A DNA stretch of 64,000 bases from Sediminibacterium sp. KACHI17 (lineage in GTDB: Bacteria; Bacteroidota; Bacteroidia; Chitinophagales; Chitinophagaceae): positions 1,736,001-1,800,000 of the forward strand of contig NZ_AP029612.1 in assembly GCF_040362915.1 (NCBI RefSeq). Reading direction: 5' to 3'. Positions 25,490 to 34,925 of this stretch are shown here, in pieces; position 1 is the stretch's first letter; every line of letters begins with the position of its first letter. The position numbers and the translations under genes are program-made. The notes below the pieces were generated by a model. That model was given only the letters and a program-made list of their open reading frames with translations. It was not told the DNA's origin and made no database searches.

Positions 25490-27031
25490 ATGAAAAAGAT
25501 ACATTTCATACTGACTTATTTCTTTATCCCACTTCTCGGATTCGCTCAATCTCGTCAAGCTTATCAACCTCCAGCCTTTAAAGACAATAATCGTTTAGAA
25601 AAAATAAAACCCTATTTCCCGATCATTGAAAAAATCTATCGTGAACATGCGGAAAAAAATCACTTTCCGGGATACAGTTTTGGCGTAGTCATGGATGGTG
25701 CTTTAGTATTTTCAGGATATGGTGGACAGGCAGATGCGAGTTCAAAAAATCCGGTGAATGCGCAAACCATGTTTCGTATTGCGTCAATGTCAAAGAGTTT
25801 CACCGCTATGGCCATTCTGAAATTAAGAGATGAAGGCAAACTCAGATTAGATGATGCAGTAGAACAATATATCCCTGAATTGAAAGGTCAGCAGCTTACA
25901 AAAGATGCTCCTATTATTACTATCAGAGATCTGATGACCCACTCAGCCGGTTTTCCGCAAGATGACCCATGGGGTGACCGTCAACTTGCCGATACGGAAG
26001 AAGAGTTATTGGAAGTGATCAAAAAAGGATTACACTTTTCCAATGTTCCCGGATTGCGTTATGAATACAGCAATCTTGGTTTTACCATGTTGGGATATAT
26101 CATTCACAAAGTATCCGGCAAACCTTATAGCACTTATATCAAAGAAAATATCTGGCAACCATTGGGTATGACACAGGCTGAATGGGAATATAGTAAAGTA
26201 GATCCTGCCCAACTGGCAAAAGGTCATCGTTGGATCAATAACCAATGGATCGATGAACCCTTGTTGCATGATGGCATCTATGGTTCCATGGGTGGCATGA
26301 TCACTTCCATGGAATCATTCAGCAAATACATTGCTTTTCATTTAAATGCATGGCCCCCCTCTAATTTAGATGAACAAGGTCCGGTAAAACGGAGTACCGT
26401 TAGAGAAATGCACCAGCCCTGGCGTTATAGTGGACTGAATGCGCAATACCGTTACCCCAGTGGAAGAGCCTGTGCAACTGCATCAGCCTATGCATATGGT
26501 TTGCGATGGACCAATGATTGCGAAGGCAGAACGGCTGTCGGACATAGCGGCGGCTTACCCGGCTTTGGCAGTAATTGGCTTATGTTACCAGAGTATGGTA
26601 TAGGTGTCGCTTTTTTTGCAAATGTCACTTATGCCCCTACTGCAGATCCGAATATTCAAGTATTAGATACATTGATCAGAGCTGCTCAACTAGAACCACG
26701 CGTATTACCACCTTCCGATCTACTTCTTAAAGCACAAAAGGACTTGCTCATGCTTTTACCAGATTGGAAGAATGCAAAAAACGCTCCCCTCTTTGCAGAA
26801 AACTTCTTTCTCGATAAACCGATTGAAGATTTGATCAAAGAGTGCCGACAGATCTTTAATGCTGTCGGTAATATCATCCATGTAGATGATATCGTTCCCC
26901 TGAATCAACTACGTGGACAGGTGACCCTGCAATGCGAAAATGGAGACATCCAGATTTTCTTTACCCTAACGCCCACCAATCCCGCCCAAATACAGGACTT
27001 TAGGATTAGAAGAGTGCAAAGGGGAAGATAA
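25490..27031 (+). CDS. Secreted serine hydrolase, beta-lactamase class C family
   Basis: 513 residues; signal peptide 1-20 (FGFAQ-like end LLGFAQ). The beta-lactamase domain has S99-M-S-K102 (SxxK), YEYSNLGFT with Tyr-Ser-Asn, and GHSGGLPGFGSNW as the HxG motif replacing KTG. A C-terminal domain of about 120 residues (from about 395) is additional. Such proteins are esterases, D-aminopeptidases or penicillin-binding-like enzymes; the substrate is unknown. It is distinct from, not a recent copy of, the hydrolase at 10054. Confidence 0.88.
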   Translation: MKKIHFILTYFFIPLLGFAQSRQAYQPPAFKDNNRLEKIKPYFPIIEKIYREHAEKNHFPGYSFGVVMDGALVFSGYGGQADASSKNPVNAQTMFRIASMSKSFTAMAILKLRDEGKLRLDDAVEQYIPELKGQQLTKDAPIITIRDLMTHSAGFPQDDPWGDRQLADTEEELLEVIKKGLHFSNVPGLRYEYSNLGFTMLGYIIHKVSGKPYSTYIKENIWQPLGMTQAEWEYSKVDPAQLAKGHRWINNQWIDEPLLHDGIYGSMGGMITSMESFSKYIAFHLNAWPPSNLDEQGPVKRSTVREMHQPWRYSGLNAQYRYPSGRACATASAYAYGLRWTNDCEGRTAVGHSGGLPGFGSNWLMLPEYGIGVAFFANVTYAPTADPNIQVLDTLIRAAQLEPRVLPPSDLLLKAQKDLLMLLPDWKNAKNAPLFAENFFLDKPIEDLIKECRQIFNAVGNIIHVDDIVPLNQLRGQVTLQCENGDIQIFFTLTPTNPAQIQDFRIRRVQRGR

Positions 27032-27041
27032 GGGTATGGGA

Positions 27042-27196
27042 GATTGTTATTAGGTGCTGGGTACTGGGCACTAGGTACCGGGTGTTGGGTGATTGGGGGA
27101 GACAGGGTTCACTATCAGCTATGGCCTATTTACCCCATCCTCATAGACTATAAACTATCGACCATGTACCCAGCCATAAGCCATCACCCATAGGCT
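27042..27196. repeat. Intergenic word repeats (GGTGCTGGGTACTGGGCACTAGG; CCATGTACCCAGCCATAAGCC)
   Basis: A G-rich run of near-repeats GGTGCTGGGTACTGGGC-ACTAGGTACCGGG is followed by a C-rich part with CCATGTACCCAGCC and GCCATCACCCATAGG that is partly complementary. Same style as the other intergenic word repeats. Confidence 0.6.
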
Positions 27197-27218
27197 ATTC
27201 TCAGATACTATATCAATG

Positions 27219-27278
27219 TTACCAAATAGTTACCAAATCATTATGAAATAGTTACTAAATAGTTAACGAGTAGTTTTG
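27219..27278 (+). promoter_or_regulatory. Candidate Pho box (five 11-bp-spaced TTAnnA repeats) and -7 element
   Basis: TTAC at 27219, TTAC at 27230, TTAT at 27241, TTAC at 27252 and TTAA at 27263 are spaced exactly 11 bp, with consensus AGTTACCAAAT. They are followed in phase by the -7 element TAGTTTTG at 27271-27278. Direct repeats with an 11-bp period are the binding geometry of PhoB/PhoP-type regulators, and the downstream gene is a phosphate porin. Confidence 0.7.
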
Positions 27279-27298
27279 CCGGCGTTAAACCTTCTTAT

Positions 27299-28516
27299 AT
27301 GAAACCAGTTTACGGGGCGATCATTTGCTTGCTATGGATCCAGACTGGCTTTACGCAATCACTGAGTGAAGCAGTGAAGTCGACCTCCAAACCAACTACT
27401 GAAAAGAAATGGTTTGAGAATTTCTCGATCCGGGGTTATGTACAAGCCCGTTATAATCGTTTACTGGAAACCAATCCCAATCTGGGTAATGAACAGGGTG
27501 ACCGTAGCTGGGGAAAAGGCGGCGGTTTTTTTCTTCGCCGGATGCGCGTGATACTTTTTGGACAAATCAGCAAACAAGTTTACTTCTATATCCAACCTGA
27601 CTTTGCGAGTTCGGCTTCTTCTACCAACCTACATTATGGTCAGTTAAGAGATGCTTATTTTGATTTGGGTGTAGATAAGAAAAATGAATTTCGTTTCAGA
27701 ATCGGACAGAGTAAGATCCCCTATGGTTTTGAGAATATGCAATCAAGTCAAAACCGTTTACCACTAGATCGAAACGATGCATTGAACAGTGCTGTAGCAA
27801 ATGAGCGTGATATTGGTGCATTTTTTTACTGGGCTCCTACGGAACAAAGAGAACTGTTCTCTTCACTGGTAAGAGATGGTTTAAAAGGATCTGGTGATTA
27901 CGGTGTTTTTGCGTTTGGTGTGTACAATGGACAAACTGCCAACAGACCGGAACAAAATGATAAACTACATGTGGTTACCCGTTTTTCCTATCCTATGAAA
28001 ATTGGAGACCAGATCATCGAACCCGGCATTCAGGCTTATACAGGCCAATATGTAGTAACAAGAGATCAAATCTCTGCCGGTACTAAATTCAGAGCCGATC
28101 GTAATTACCTTGATCAGCGTGCTGCAGCTACATTTGTATTGTATCCGAAACCCTTTGGTATCCTTACTGAATATACGATCGGTAAAGGACCTGAATTCAA
28201 TCCGGCTACTGATTCTATTGAGACAAGGTCTTTACATGGCGGCTATATCACATTGTCTTATATGCTGAAGAATAAAGAGCAGGTCTATATCCCTTTTATC
28301 CGTGCACAATACTACAACGGGGGTAAGAAACATGAGTTAGATGCACGCAGTCACCGTGTGAGAGAACTGGAAATTGGTGTAGAATGGCAGCCTGTAAAAC
28401 AGTTTGAATTAGTAGCGATGTATACAATCTCTTCCCGCAGGTATGAAGATTTTACTTTGCAGAATAATTTACAACGCGGGAATTTACTTCGATTACAAGC
28501 GCAAATTAATTTCTAA
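27299..28516 (+). CDS. OprO/OprP-type phosphate-selective porin
   Basis: 405-residue outer-membrane barrel with a signal peptide (1-19, ending GFTQS). The family pattern is visible: SIRGYVQARYNRL, FFLRRMRVILFGQISKQVYFYIQPD, RFRIGQSKIPYGFENMQSSQNRLPLDR, and a C-terminus ending in an aromatic Phe (LQAQINF) as outer-membrane barrels do. Family members pass phosphate or polyphosphate. An 11-bp-periodic repeat operator sits at its promoter, which supports expression under phosphate limitation. Confidence 0.9.
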   Translation: MKPVYGAIICLLWIQTGFTQSLSEAVKSTSKPTTEKKWFENFSIRGYVQARYNRLLETNPNLGNEQGDRSWGKGGGFFLRRMRVILFGQISKQVYFYIQPDFASSASSTNLHYGQLRDAYFDLGVDKKNEFRFRIGQSKIPYGFENMQSSQNRLPLDRNDALNSAVANERDIGAFFYWAPTEQRELFSSLVRDGLKGSGDYGVFAFGVYNGQTANRPEQNDKLHVVTRFSYPMKIGDQIIEPGIQAYTGQYVVTRDQISAGTKFRADRNYLDQRAAATFVLYPKPFGILTEYTIGKGPEFNPATDSIETRSLHGGYITLSYMLKNKEQVYIPFIRAQYYNGGKKHELDARSHRVRELEIGVEWQPVKQFELVAMYTISSRRYEDFTLQNNLQRGNLLRLQAQINF

Positions 28517-28545
28517 CTTAGGGTAATTCATCAATAACCCTTACA

Positions 28546-28977
28546 ATGGCCGAGATCAAAACCAAACCCGGACAGGAAAACATCACCGATTTCCTGAATA
28601 CTATCACACCTGAAAATAAAAAGAAAGACGCTTTTCAGTTATTGGCACTCTTTGAAAAGATCACAGGTCTAGCTCCTCAGCTCTGGGGCGGCGCCATTGT
28701 TGGATTTGGCAAGTATGAATATCAGCAAAAGGGTGGACAAAAAGGCGAATGGTTTCTGGCAGGATTCTCTCCACGCAAATCAAACATCAGCATCTATACC
28801 ATGGCCGGTTTTGAGCAATATGAATCATTACTGAAACAATTGGGCAAACATAAAACAGGCATGGGTTGCTTGTACATCAATAAACTAGCAGATATTGATA
28901 TTACAGTTTTAGAACAGATCGCCCGCTCCTCTTTTGAAGAGATAAAGAAAAAATCAACTACACTTGTTCGTTACTGA
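28546..28977 (+). CDS. DUF1801 (YdhG-like) protein
   Basis: 143 residues with the DUF1801 core: LWGGAIVGFGKYEY, GEWFLAGFSPRKSNISIYTM and LGKHKTGMGCLYINKLADID. Function of the family is not known. It begins 29 bp after the porin and may be read through from it; its 3' end overlaps the converging lipoprotein gene by 7 bp. Confidence 0.9.
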   Translation: MAEIKTKPGQENITDFLNTITPENKKKDAFQLLALFEKITGLAPQLWGGAIVGFGKYEYQQKGGQKGEWFLAGFSPRKSNISIYTMAGFEQYESLLKQLGKHKTGMGCLYINKLADIDITVLEQIARSSFEEIKKKSTTLVRY

Positions 28978-29384
28978 CGAACCGGTAATGGCTTTCCTAC
29001 TTCTACAGAACAATCATGTCCAGGCTGACCATGTGGTGGATTGATCAATATTTTACCTCCGGCATTTGGCGCTGACTGCATCATTGGAGCTGTTTGTGGG
29101 GCTGGATTCATTTGTACTGAAGGTGCTGAACTCGCATTTGGAGCACTGTTCAAAGGAGCTCCCACAGCAATATCACAACGATGTCCGGGCAAACCATGTG
29201 CAGGATTGAGGGCTACAGGTGCTTGAGTTGCTGAAGGTGCTTTATTAGCTGAATCAGTGGTAACAGGTATCGCCACAGTTTGCGGTGGAGGTGCTACAGT
29301 ATTCATTTCTACATTTCCCTCTCCTTCATTACTGTTACAGGCAGTTGCAAAAAGGGCGAATGCCAACAGACTTATAACTCTCAT
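28971..29384 (-). CDS. Lipoprotein with two HGxPGHxC repeats
   Basis: 137 residues; a lipobox-like end (FATAC, Cys16) suggests a lipid anchor. The rest is low-complexity Ala/Pro/Asn/Gln except for two copies of a 19-residue motif, NPAHGLPGHRCDIAVGAPL (60-78) and NPPHGQPGHDCSVEVGKPL (115-133). Each copy keeps two His and one Cys, so metal binding is an attractive guess. I have no established function for this motif. Confidence 0.75.
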   Translation of the reverse strand: MRVISLLAFALFATACNSNEGEGNVEMNTVAPPPQTVAIPVTTDSANKAPSATQAPVALNPAHGLPGHRCDIAVGAPLNSAPNASSAPSVQMNPAPQTAPMMQSAPNAGGKILINPPHGQPGHDCSVEVGKPLPVRQ

Positions 29385-29411
29385 GTGTTTGATTTTTGTA
29401 AAGCTAATGGT

Positions 29412-30590
29412 TTAAGATTTCATATTTGCTTTAAAGACCCTGATAAAATTACCTCCCAATATTTTTTGGATCTCACGTTTCTTATATCCTCTTTCCATTA
29501 ATGCTTTCGTGATCAAGGGTAGTCCTGTTACATCATCCAACTGTTGTGGCGAAGAGCTGATACCATCAAAATCAGAACCCAATCCAACATGATCTACACC
29601 GATCAGTTGTACGATATAATCCAGATGATCTAACAATAACGATAATGGTGGACGCAAACTTTTTACTTCATCAGGATATTTTTCAAACAAAACCTGCGAA
29701 GCATAATAGGGTTCAGGATTGATCTTTCGCAATGAATCGCGCTCTGCCTTATGCGCTTGTAAAAAGGCATTGTTTCGCGCATTGAAACCACTATCTAAAA
29801 AACCGGAATAAAAATTCAAATGAACCACACCTTTATTCTTAGCAATGGCCTTCAGTTGATCATCTTTTAGGTTACGTGAAACCGGACAAATTGCATGCAC
29901 ACAACTATGCGAAGCGATCACAGGTTTTGTAGTTGTAGCTATCGCATCCCAAAACGTGCGTTCTCCTACATGCGACACATCTACAATCATCCCTAACTGA
30001 TTCATTCGCTGAACGATCTGTTTACCCAATGCTGTAAGTCCTCTTTTTTCCATGGGAATGGTATCTTTCACTTCATCAGCCGCAGAAGTAGCCCAAGAGG
30101 TTGAATTATTCCAGGTCAATGTCATATAGCGTACACCTCTTTCAAAAAGCTGATCTAACTTCTGCAGATCATCTTCGATCATATGTCCGCCTTCTACGCC
30201 CATCATTGCACCCAGCTTTTTATCTTTTACCGCACGCTGTAGGTCAGCAGGATTTTTCACCAACATCATTGCTGATGGGTTTCTGGTTACCCATGCATAA
30301 ACCGAATCGATTTCCTGATTTGCTCGTTTGTATGCTGCCCCTTTACCAAAACCACCATCACAAAAAATAGAGAAAACCTGTATATCCATTCCGCCTTCTT
30401 TCATACGCAACAGATCAGAATGTGTTTTGCCTTTCAGGTTTTGATCGAATAGCACTCCTTTATCCGCTGCTTGTGTAGGAAAATCATTATGGGTATCAAT
30501 AACGATGGATCGCTGGTGTAGTTTTTGGTAGGATTGTGACATCGAGAATAATGGCACAAAGAACATAGAAAGGAAGTATATTTTTTTCAT
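29412..30590 (-). CDS. Membrane (renal-type) dipeptidase, peptidase family M19
   Basis: 392 residues; signal peptide 1-19 (LFSMSQ). Dinuclear zinc amidohydrolase fold with DTHNDFP, GVEGGHMIEDD, VDVSHVGERT, SHSCVHAICPVSRNLKDDQ and GLGSDFDGI motifs that carry the metal ligands. It cleaves dipeptides, often with a C-terminal D-residue. It starts 25 bp downstream of the D-aminoacylase-like gene and is probably co-transcribed with it. Confidence 0.94.
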   Translation of the reverse strand: MKKIYFLSMFFVPLFSMSQSYQKLHQRSIVIDTHNDFPTQAADKGVLFDQNLKGKTHSDLLRMKEGGMDIQVFSIFCDGGFGKGAAYKRANQEIDSVYAWVTRNPSAMMLVKNPADLQRAVKDKKLGAMMGVEGGHMIEDDLQKLDQLFERGVRYMTLTWNNSTSWATSAADEVKDTIPMEKRGLTALGKQIVQRMNQLGMIVDVSHVGERTFWDAIATTTKPVIASHSCVHAICPVSRNLKDDQLKAIAKNKGVVHLNFYSGFLDSGFNARNNAFLQAHKAERDSLRKINPEPYYASQVLFEKYPDEVKSLRPPLSLLLDHLDYIVQLIGVDHVGLGSDFDGISSSPQQLDDVTGLPLITKALMERGYKKREIQKILGGNFIRVFKANMKS

Positions 30591-30615
30591 AGCATGAACT
30601 TAAAGTAAAGATATT

Positions 30616-32181
30616 TTATTCCATCGCTTTACGTAACGCCTTACCCGCACGTGTTCCGGTGTGCTCGCCCTGATCTACAGTTATTTGTCCATTCACGAGT
30701 ACATAACTAAAGCCTGATGAATATTGATGGGGTTTATCAAAAGTAGAGCGATCGATGATTGTCTGTTCATCGAAGACCACAATATCCGCAGCCATTCCTT
30801 CCAATAATAATCCACGATCTTTTAGTTTGAATTTTGTTGCAGGCAAAGAAGTCATTCTGCGAACGGCTTCTTCCAAGCCGATCACTTTTTCTTCCCGAAC
30901 ATATTTTCCCAAAACCCTGGCATTGGTTCCATATCCGCGCGGATGTGGATTGCCTTGCTGATAAATACGAATACTGGCATCAGATGCTATCATGTTGAAC
31001 GGGTATTGCATGATGCTTTTCACATCCTCTTCGCTCATTCCATGAAACACCATACCTGCACCCCCTTGTTCCATCATTTGAATGATAACTTCTGCTTCTG
31101 ATGCAGCGGTATGTGGATTACCCTTTAATATATTCACTTGCTCAATACTCTTTCCATTCAATGTGGTATCTGCCTCAAAATAAGCCACGACAGGATAACT
31201 GAAATGTTGCAGTTTTCTTTTCGCAAGTTTTTGCAACATGTATTGTTTGACTTCTTCGCGGATCTTTGTTTTTTTCAGTCTGGCATTGATCGAATCTTTA
31301 CCATCTGCCAAAACCCAATCAGGCAATAATGTACTGAGTGAAGTACTGGATGCTGTATAAGGATATTGATCGATCGTTACATCCAACCCTTCTTCTCTTG
31401 CTTTCATGACCATCGGAATGGTTTCCTTACTTCTGCCCCAGTTTTGTTGTCCACTCAATTTGAAATGAGATAACTGAACCGGCAAACCGGCTTCTTTTCC
31501 GATATACAATGCTTCTTGAATCGCCTGCAATACACTATCTCCTTCATCACGCATATGACTCGCATAAACGCCCTGATACCTGGCTGCGATTTTTGCCAAT
31601 CGAACCACTTCTTCTGTTTTTGAATATGTACCGGGAATGTAGATGAGTCCGGTAGAAATCCCAACTGCACCACCCTTCATGGCTTTCTCCACGAGTTGTT
31701 CCATTTGTAACATCTCCTGCTCAGTAGGATCTCTTTTCACAGTGCCCATTACAGCTTTGCGCACATCATTGTGCCCGATCAATGCCGCTACATTTACAGA
31801 AGTACGTAGACTATCGATCATAGTCAGATAAGCATCGATATTTGCTTCTGACAATCCGCAATTACCGGTGATCACAGTGGTAACACCATCATAAATAAAG
31901 TTTGCAGCTTCGGGATGTTTCTTTTCATCGTCTTCAATATGCGTATGAACATCGATAAAACCGGGTGCTACGATTTTTTTTTGTGCATCGATCACACGAT
32001 TGGCAGTCCATTCTTTTAGATGTCCGATACGCAATATTTTTCCATTACTGATGGCTATATCACCATAGTACCATGAATTGCCTGTACCATCCAAGATGCG
32101 GCCATTTTTGATCAATAGATCAGCCTGTTGGGCACGAGAGGAATAAGTCAGCAAAAGAAGAAGAATGACCGATAAACGCAT
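30616..32181 (-). CDS. Secreted N-acyl-D-amino-acid deacylase-like amidohydrolase
   Basis: 521 residues with a signal peptide (1-17, SSRAQQ). Amidohydrolase/TIM-barrel with FIDVHTHIEDD, VTGNCGLSEAN (Cys of the D-aminoacylase metal site), ASHMRDEGDSV, QLSHFKLSG and MIASDASIRIY blocks. Typical of D-aminoacylases and isoaspartyl/dipeptidase relatives. Pairing with an M19 dipeptidase downstream suggests degradation of D-residue-containing peptides such as cell-wall fragments; this is inferred from neighbours. Confidence 0.9.
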   Translation of the reverse strand: MRLSVILLLLLTYSSRAQQADLLIKNGRILDGTGNSWYYGDIAISNGKILRIGHLKEWTANRVIDAQKKIVAPGFIDVHTHIEDDEKKHPEAANFIYDGVTTVITGNCGLSEANIDAYLTMIDSLRTSVNVAALIGHNDVRKAVMGTVKRDPTEQEMLQMEQLVEKAMKGGAVGISTGLIYIPGTYSKTEEVVRLAKIAARYQGVYASHMRDEGDSVLQAIQEALYIGKEAGLPVQLSHFKLSGQQNWGRSKETIPMVMKAREEGLDVTIDQYPYTASSTSLSTLLPDWVLADGKDSINARLKKTKIREEVKQYMLQKLAKRKLQHFSYPVVAYFEADTTLNGKSIEQVNILKGNPHTAASEAEVIIQMMEQGGAGMVFHGMSEEDVKSIMQYPFNMIASDASIRIYQQGNPHPRGYGTNARVLGKYVREEKVIGLEEAVRRMTSLPATKFKLKDRGLLLEGMAADIVVFDEQTIIDRSTFDKPHQYSSGFSYVLVNGQITVDQGEHTGTRAGKALRKAME

Positions 32182-32320
32182 GTAAAAAGATTATGCTGAA
32201 AGATAAGCAATCTTAACAGACTGGTTTATAGGCAGATTGAAAGCCGTAAGCCATGAATCATACAACCCGGTGAATTTAAAGATAGGTGACATGAACGGCT
32301 GAATCTCAGTCTGAAACCTG

Positions 32321-32328
32321 TAATTTTG
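32321..32328 (+). promoter_or_regulatory. -7 element of prfA (TAATTTTG)
   Basis: TAnnTTTG match 20 nt before the prfA ATG. Confidence 0.6.
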
Positions 32329-32348
32329 CACTCCATAAAAAAACGGAT

Positions 32349-33410
32349 ATGCTGGATAAGCTCGACGCCATAAAAGCGAGATTTGAACAAGTAGGTATAG
32401 CACTTACCAATCCTGAGATCATCAATGATCAAAAACAGTTTGGTGCTTACAGTAAGGAGTATCGCTCACTGGAGAAGATCGTGAAACCTTATGAAGAATA
32501 TCAAAAGGTGATGGCTGATTATACTTTTGCCAAAGACAATCAGAATAGCAGTGATCCGGATATGCGTGAACTGGCTAAGATGGAATTGCCCGAGCTGGAA
32601 GAGAAGAAAGAAGCCCTCGAAAAAGAACTGACCAAACTACTCATACCAAAGGATCCTCAGGATGATAAAAATGCGATACTGGAAATACGTGCGGGTACCG
32701 GTGGTGATGAAGCGAGTTTATTTGCAGGTGATCTTCTAGGCATGTATTTACGTTACTGCGCAAAGAAAGGATGGAAAGCCTCTGTTGTGAGTGAAAGTGA
32801 AGGAACAGTTGGTGGATATAAAGAAGTAGTGGTTGAAGTAACCGGTGAAGACGTATATGGCACTTTGAAATTTGAAAGCGGGGTTCACCGCGTACAACGT
32901 GTACCGGATACAGAAACACAAGGCCGTGTACATACTTCTGCAGCCACTGTTGCCGTAATGCCTGAAGCTGAAGAAGTAGATTTTGAATTGAAAGAGAGTG
33001 ATGTGAAGATGGAAACTGCACGAAGTGGTGGTGCAGGTGGACAAAACGTAAACAAAGTAGAGACCAAAGTATTCTTGACCCATATTCCTACCGGTGTAGT
33101 AGTGGTTTGCCAGACAGAACGTTCACAGTTAGGTAACCGTGAAAAAGCAATGGCGATGTTGCGTACCAAGTTATATGAAGAGCAAGTACGTAAACAAGAA
33201 GAAGAAATTGCCCGTCATAGAAAAACATTGGTAAGCACCGGTGATCGTAGCGCCAAGATCCGAACCTATAACTGGCCACAAGGGCGTGTAACCGACCATC
33301 GTATTGGACTGACATCCTATAACTTAGATGCAGTGATCAATGGAGAGATCGATGAATTCATTGAGGCATTACAAGTAGCGGAGAACGCTGAAAAGATGCT
33401 GGTGCAATAA
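32349..33410 (+). CDS. prfA: Peptide chain release factor 1
   Basis: Recognises UAA and UAG and triggers peptide release. 353 residues, normal length. The GGQ loop is in [16 protein letters not shown] and the region [17 protein letters not shown] precedes it. The full N-terminal domain and codon-recognition domain are present, unlike ArfB at 4080, which shares only the GGQ domain. Monocistronic. Confidence 0.97.
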   Translation: MLDKLDAIKARFEQVGIALTNPEIINDQKQFGAYSKEYRSLEKIVKPYEEYQKVMADYTFAKDNQNSSDPDMRELAKMELPELEEKKEALEKELTKLLIPKDPQDDKNAILEIRAGTGGDEASLFAGDLLGMYLRYCAKKGWKASVVSESEGTVGGYKEVVVEVTGEDVYGTLKFESGVHRVQRVPDTETQGRVHTSAATVAVMPEAEEVDFELKESDVKMETARSGGAGGQNVNKVETKVFLTHIPTGVVVVCQTERSQLGNREKAMAMLRTKLYEEQVRKQEEEIARHRKTLVSTGDRSAKIRTYNWPQGRVTDHRIGLTSYNLDAVINGEIDEFIEALQVAENAEKMLVQ

Positions 33411-33482
33411 GTTTTCTCTTTTATCCCCTTTGCAACGATTCTATAACAGAGGTTGTCTATATTTATATAGAAAAAATCTGTT

Positions 33483-34190
33483 ATGCTAAGGACCCTTTTA
33501 GTCATCTGCTTATTGATCGGTTTAAGCAACAGTAGTCAGGCACAGCTCGGCTCCTATTCTTTTTCCCGCGGATCTAATGTCTTATACAATGATGGATATG
33601 GCATCCCTTGGTCCAACCCTGTTCTATACAATACAGAAGGCTCACCATTCTATGATACCTCTTTTTGCATGGGTTCTCTTCAATTGCCTAATGGAAAAAC
33701 CTATAACGGTATTAAACTCAAATTGAACCTTGAAGATCAGAAGATCATCTTTGAAGTGGAAGATGGTAAAGCATTTGTTCTCTCTATTCCGGTTGCACGT
33801 GTTGAGTTGGGATGTAATGCGTCATCACAACCCACAATTTTCAGATCGGGATTTACTGCCATCGATAAACAAAATGATCGCTCATTATACCAAGTACTTG
33901 ATTCAGGAAAAGTATTGCTTTTGAAGTATACAGAGATTCGTTTTAAAGACTCAAAAGCGTACAACAGTAATGATATGACAAGAAGTTATCGCCAACTACC
34001 CAGCTATTATTTATGGATGCCCGGCAAGGACATGTTAAAGGTGCCGAGCAATGAAACGGAACTGATTGCATTATTATCAGACCAACAAAAAACACTGAAT
34101 GATGCTATCTATAAAGAAAAACTGAAATTGAGAAAAGAAACAGATTTGATCAAGATCATTAGCCTGTACAATCGTTCCGCAGTCAAGTGA
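33483..34190 (+). CDS. Secreted protein of unknown function, tandem paralogue A
   Basis: 235 residues; signal peptide 1-20 (SSQAQ). I do not recognise the family. Shared blocks with the next gene: EGSPFY, LQLPNGKTYNGIKLKLN, EVEDGKAF, FRSGFTAIDKQNDRSLYQVLDSG and LLLKYTEIRFKD, and a C-terminal Lys-rich helix RKETDLIKIISLYN. The 9-bp gap to the paralogue indicates one transcript. Promoter region contains TATATTTA, a weak -7 match. Confidence 0.75.
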   Translation: MLRTLLVICLLIGLSNSSQAQLGSYSFSRGSNVLYNDGYGIPWSNPVLYNTEGSPFYDTSFCMGSLQLPNGKTYNGIKLKLNLEDQKIIFEVEDGKAFVLSIPVARVELGCNASSQPTIFRSGFTAIDKQNDRSLYQVLDSGKVLLLKYTEIRFKDSKAYNSNDMTRSYRQLPSYYLWMPGKDMLKVPSNETELIALLSDQQKTLNDAIYKEKLKLRKETDLIKIISLYNRSAVK

Positions 34191-34199
34191 TCATAAAGT

Positions 34200-34922
34200 A
34201 TGCATATGAGAAAACATCTTTTGTTAGCAGCTGCTTTCTGTCTGACAGGTCATCTACTTTCTGCTCAAAGCTTTGAAAGAATTGATCCCCTTCGTCATGC
34301 CAAAGAAACAATTCAGTTCATGAGTGATGGTAATGGGCAACCATTCAAGCCAACACGTGGATTTGAAGAAGAAGGTTCTCCTTTTTTTTCCAACGAATAT
34401 CTGGAAAGTACCATTCAGTTAATGAACGGCAAAAGCTATCATCGTATTCCTGTGAAGATCAACTATCTCACCGGTGAGCTCTTGTTTAAAACTGAAGATG
34501 GACAAGAAATGAGTGTGATCAAGCCTTTTCAACGAGTTGCTTTGACAAAAGATGGACAAACCTATGTCTTCAGAAGTGGTTTTCCTGCTATTGATAAACA
34601 AAATGAGTTTACACTCTATGAAATGATAGACTCAGGTGCGGCTGTTTTATTGAAATACACTTCAGTGAGTTTTCAAGACAAGCAACCGTATAACGGAGTG
34701 AATATCATAAGAACTTACAATAAAAAAGAAGTGTATTATTCTTATATCCCTTCAAAGGGCTTGATGGCCTTACCTTCTGAAACAGAGGCGCTGATAAGGT
34801 TATTTGAGAAAGATGCAGTATTAATGGCTGAATTTGCAAACAAACACAAACTGAAAGCTAAAAAAGAAGCTGACCTGATCAAATTATTCGCGCATTACAA
34901 CACGCTTAAAAAAGCAAACTAA
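34200..34922 (+). CDS. Secreted protein of unknown function, tandem paralogue B
   Basis: 240 residues; signal peptide about 1-23 (LLSAQ). Homologous along its length to the preceding gene: EGSPFF, IQLMNGKSYHRIPVKIN, KTEDGQEM, FRSGFPAIDKQNEFTLYEMIDSG, VLLKYTSVSFQD, and KKEADLIKLFAHYN. The FRSGF-AIDKQN block is the best conserved. Overall identity is low, so the duplication is old. Start at 34200 (MHMRKH) or 34206 (MRKH) cannot be decided. Ends 3 bp from the converging galE stop. Confidence 0.75.
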   Translation: MHMRKHLLLAAAFCLTGHLLSAQSFERIDPLRHAKETIQFMSDGNGQPFKPTRGFEEEGSPFFSNEYLESTIQLMNGKSYHRIPVKINYLTGELLFKTEDGQEMSVIKPFQRVALTKDGQTYVFRSGFPAIDKQNEFTLYEMIDSGAAVLLKYTSVSFQDKQPYNGVNIIRTYNKKEVYYSYIPSKGLMALPSETEALIRLFEKDAVLMAEFANKHKLKAKKEADLIKLFAHYNTLKKAN

Positions 34923-34925
34923 TCG

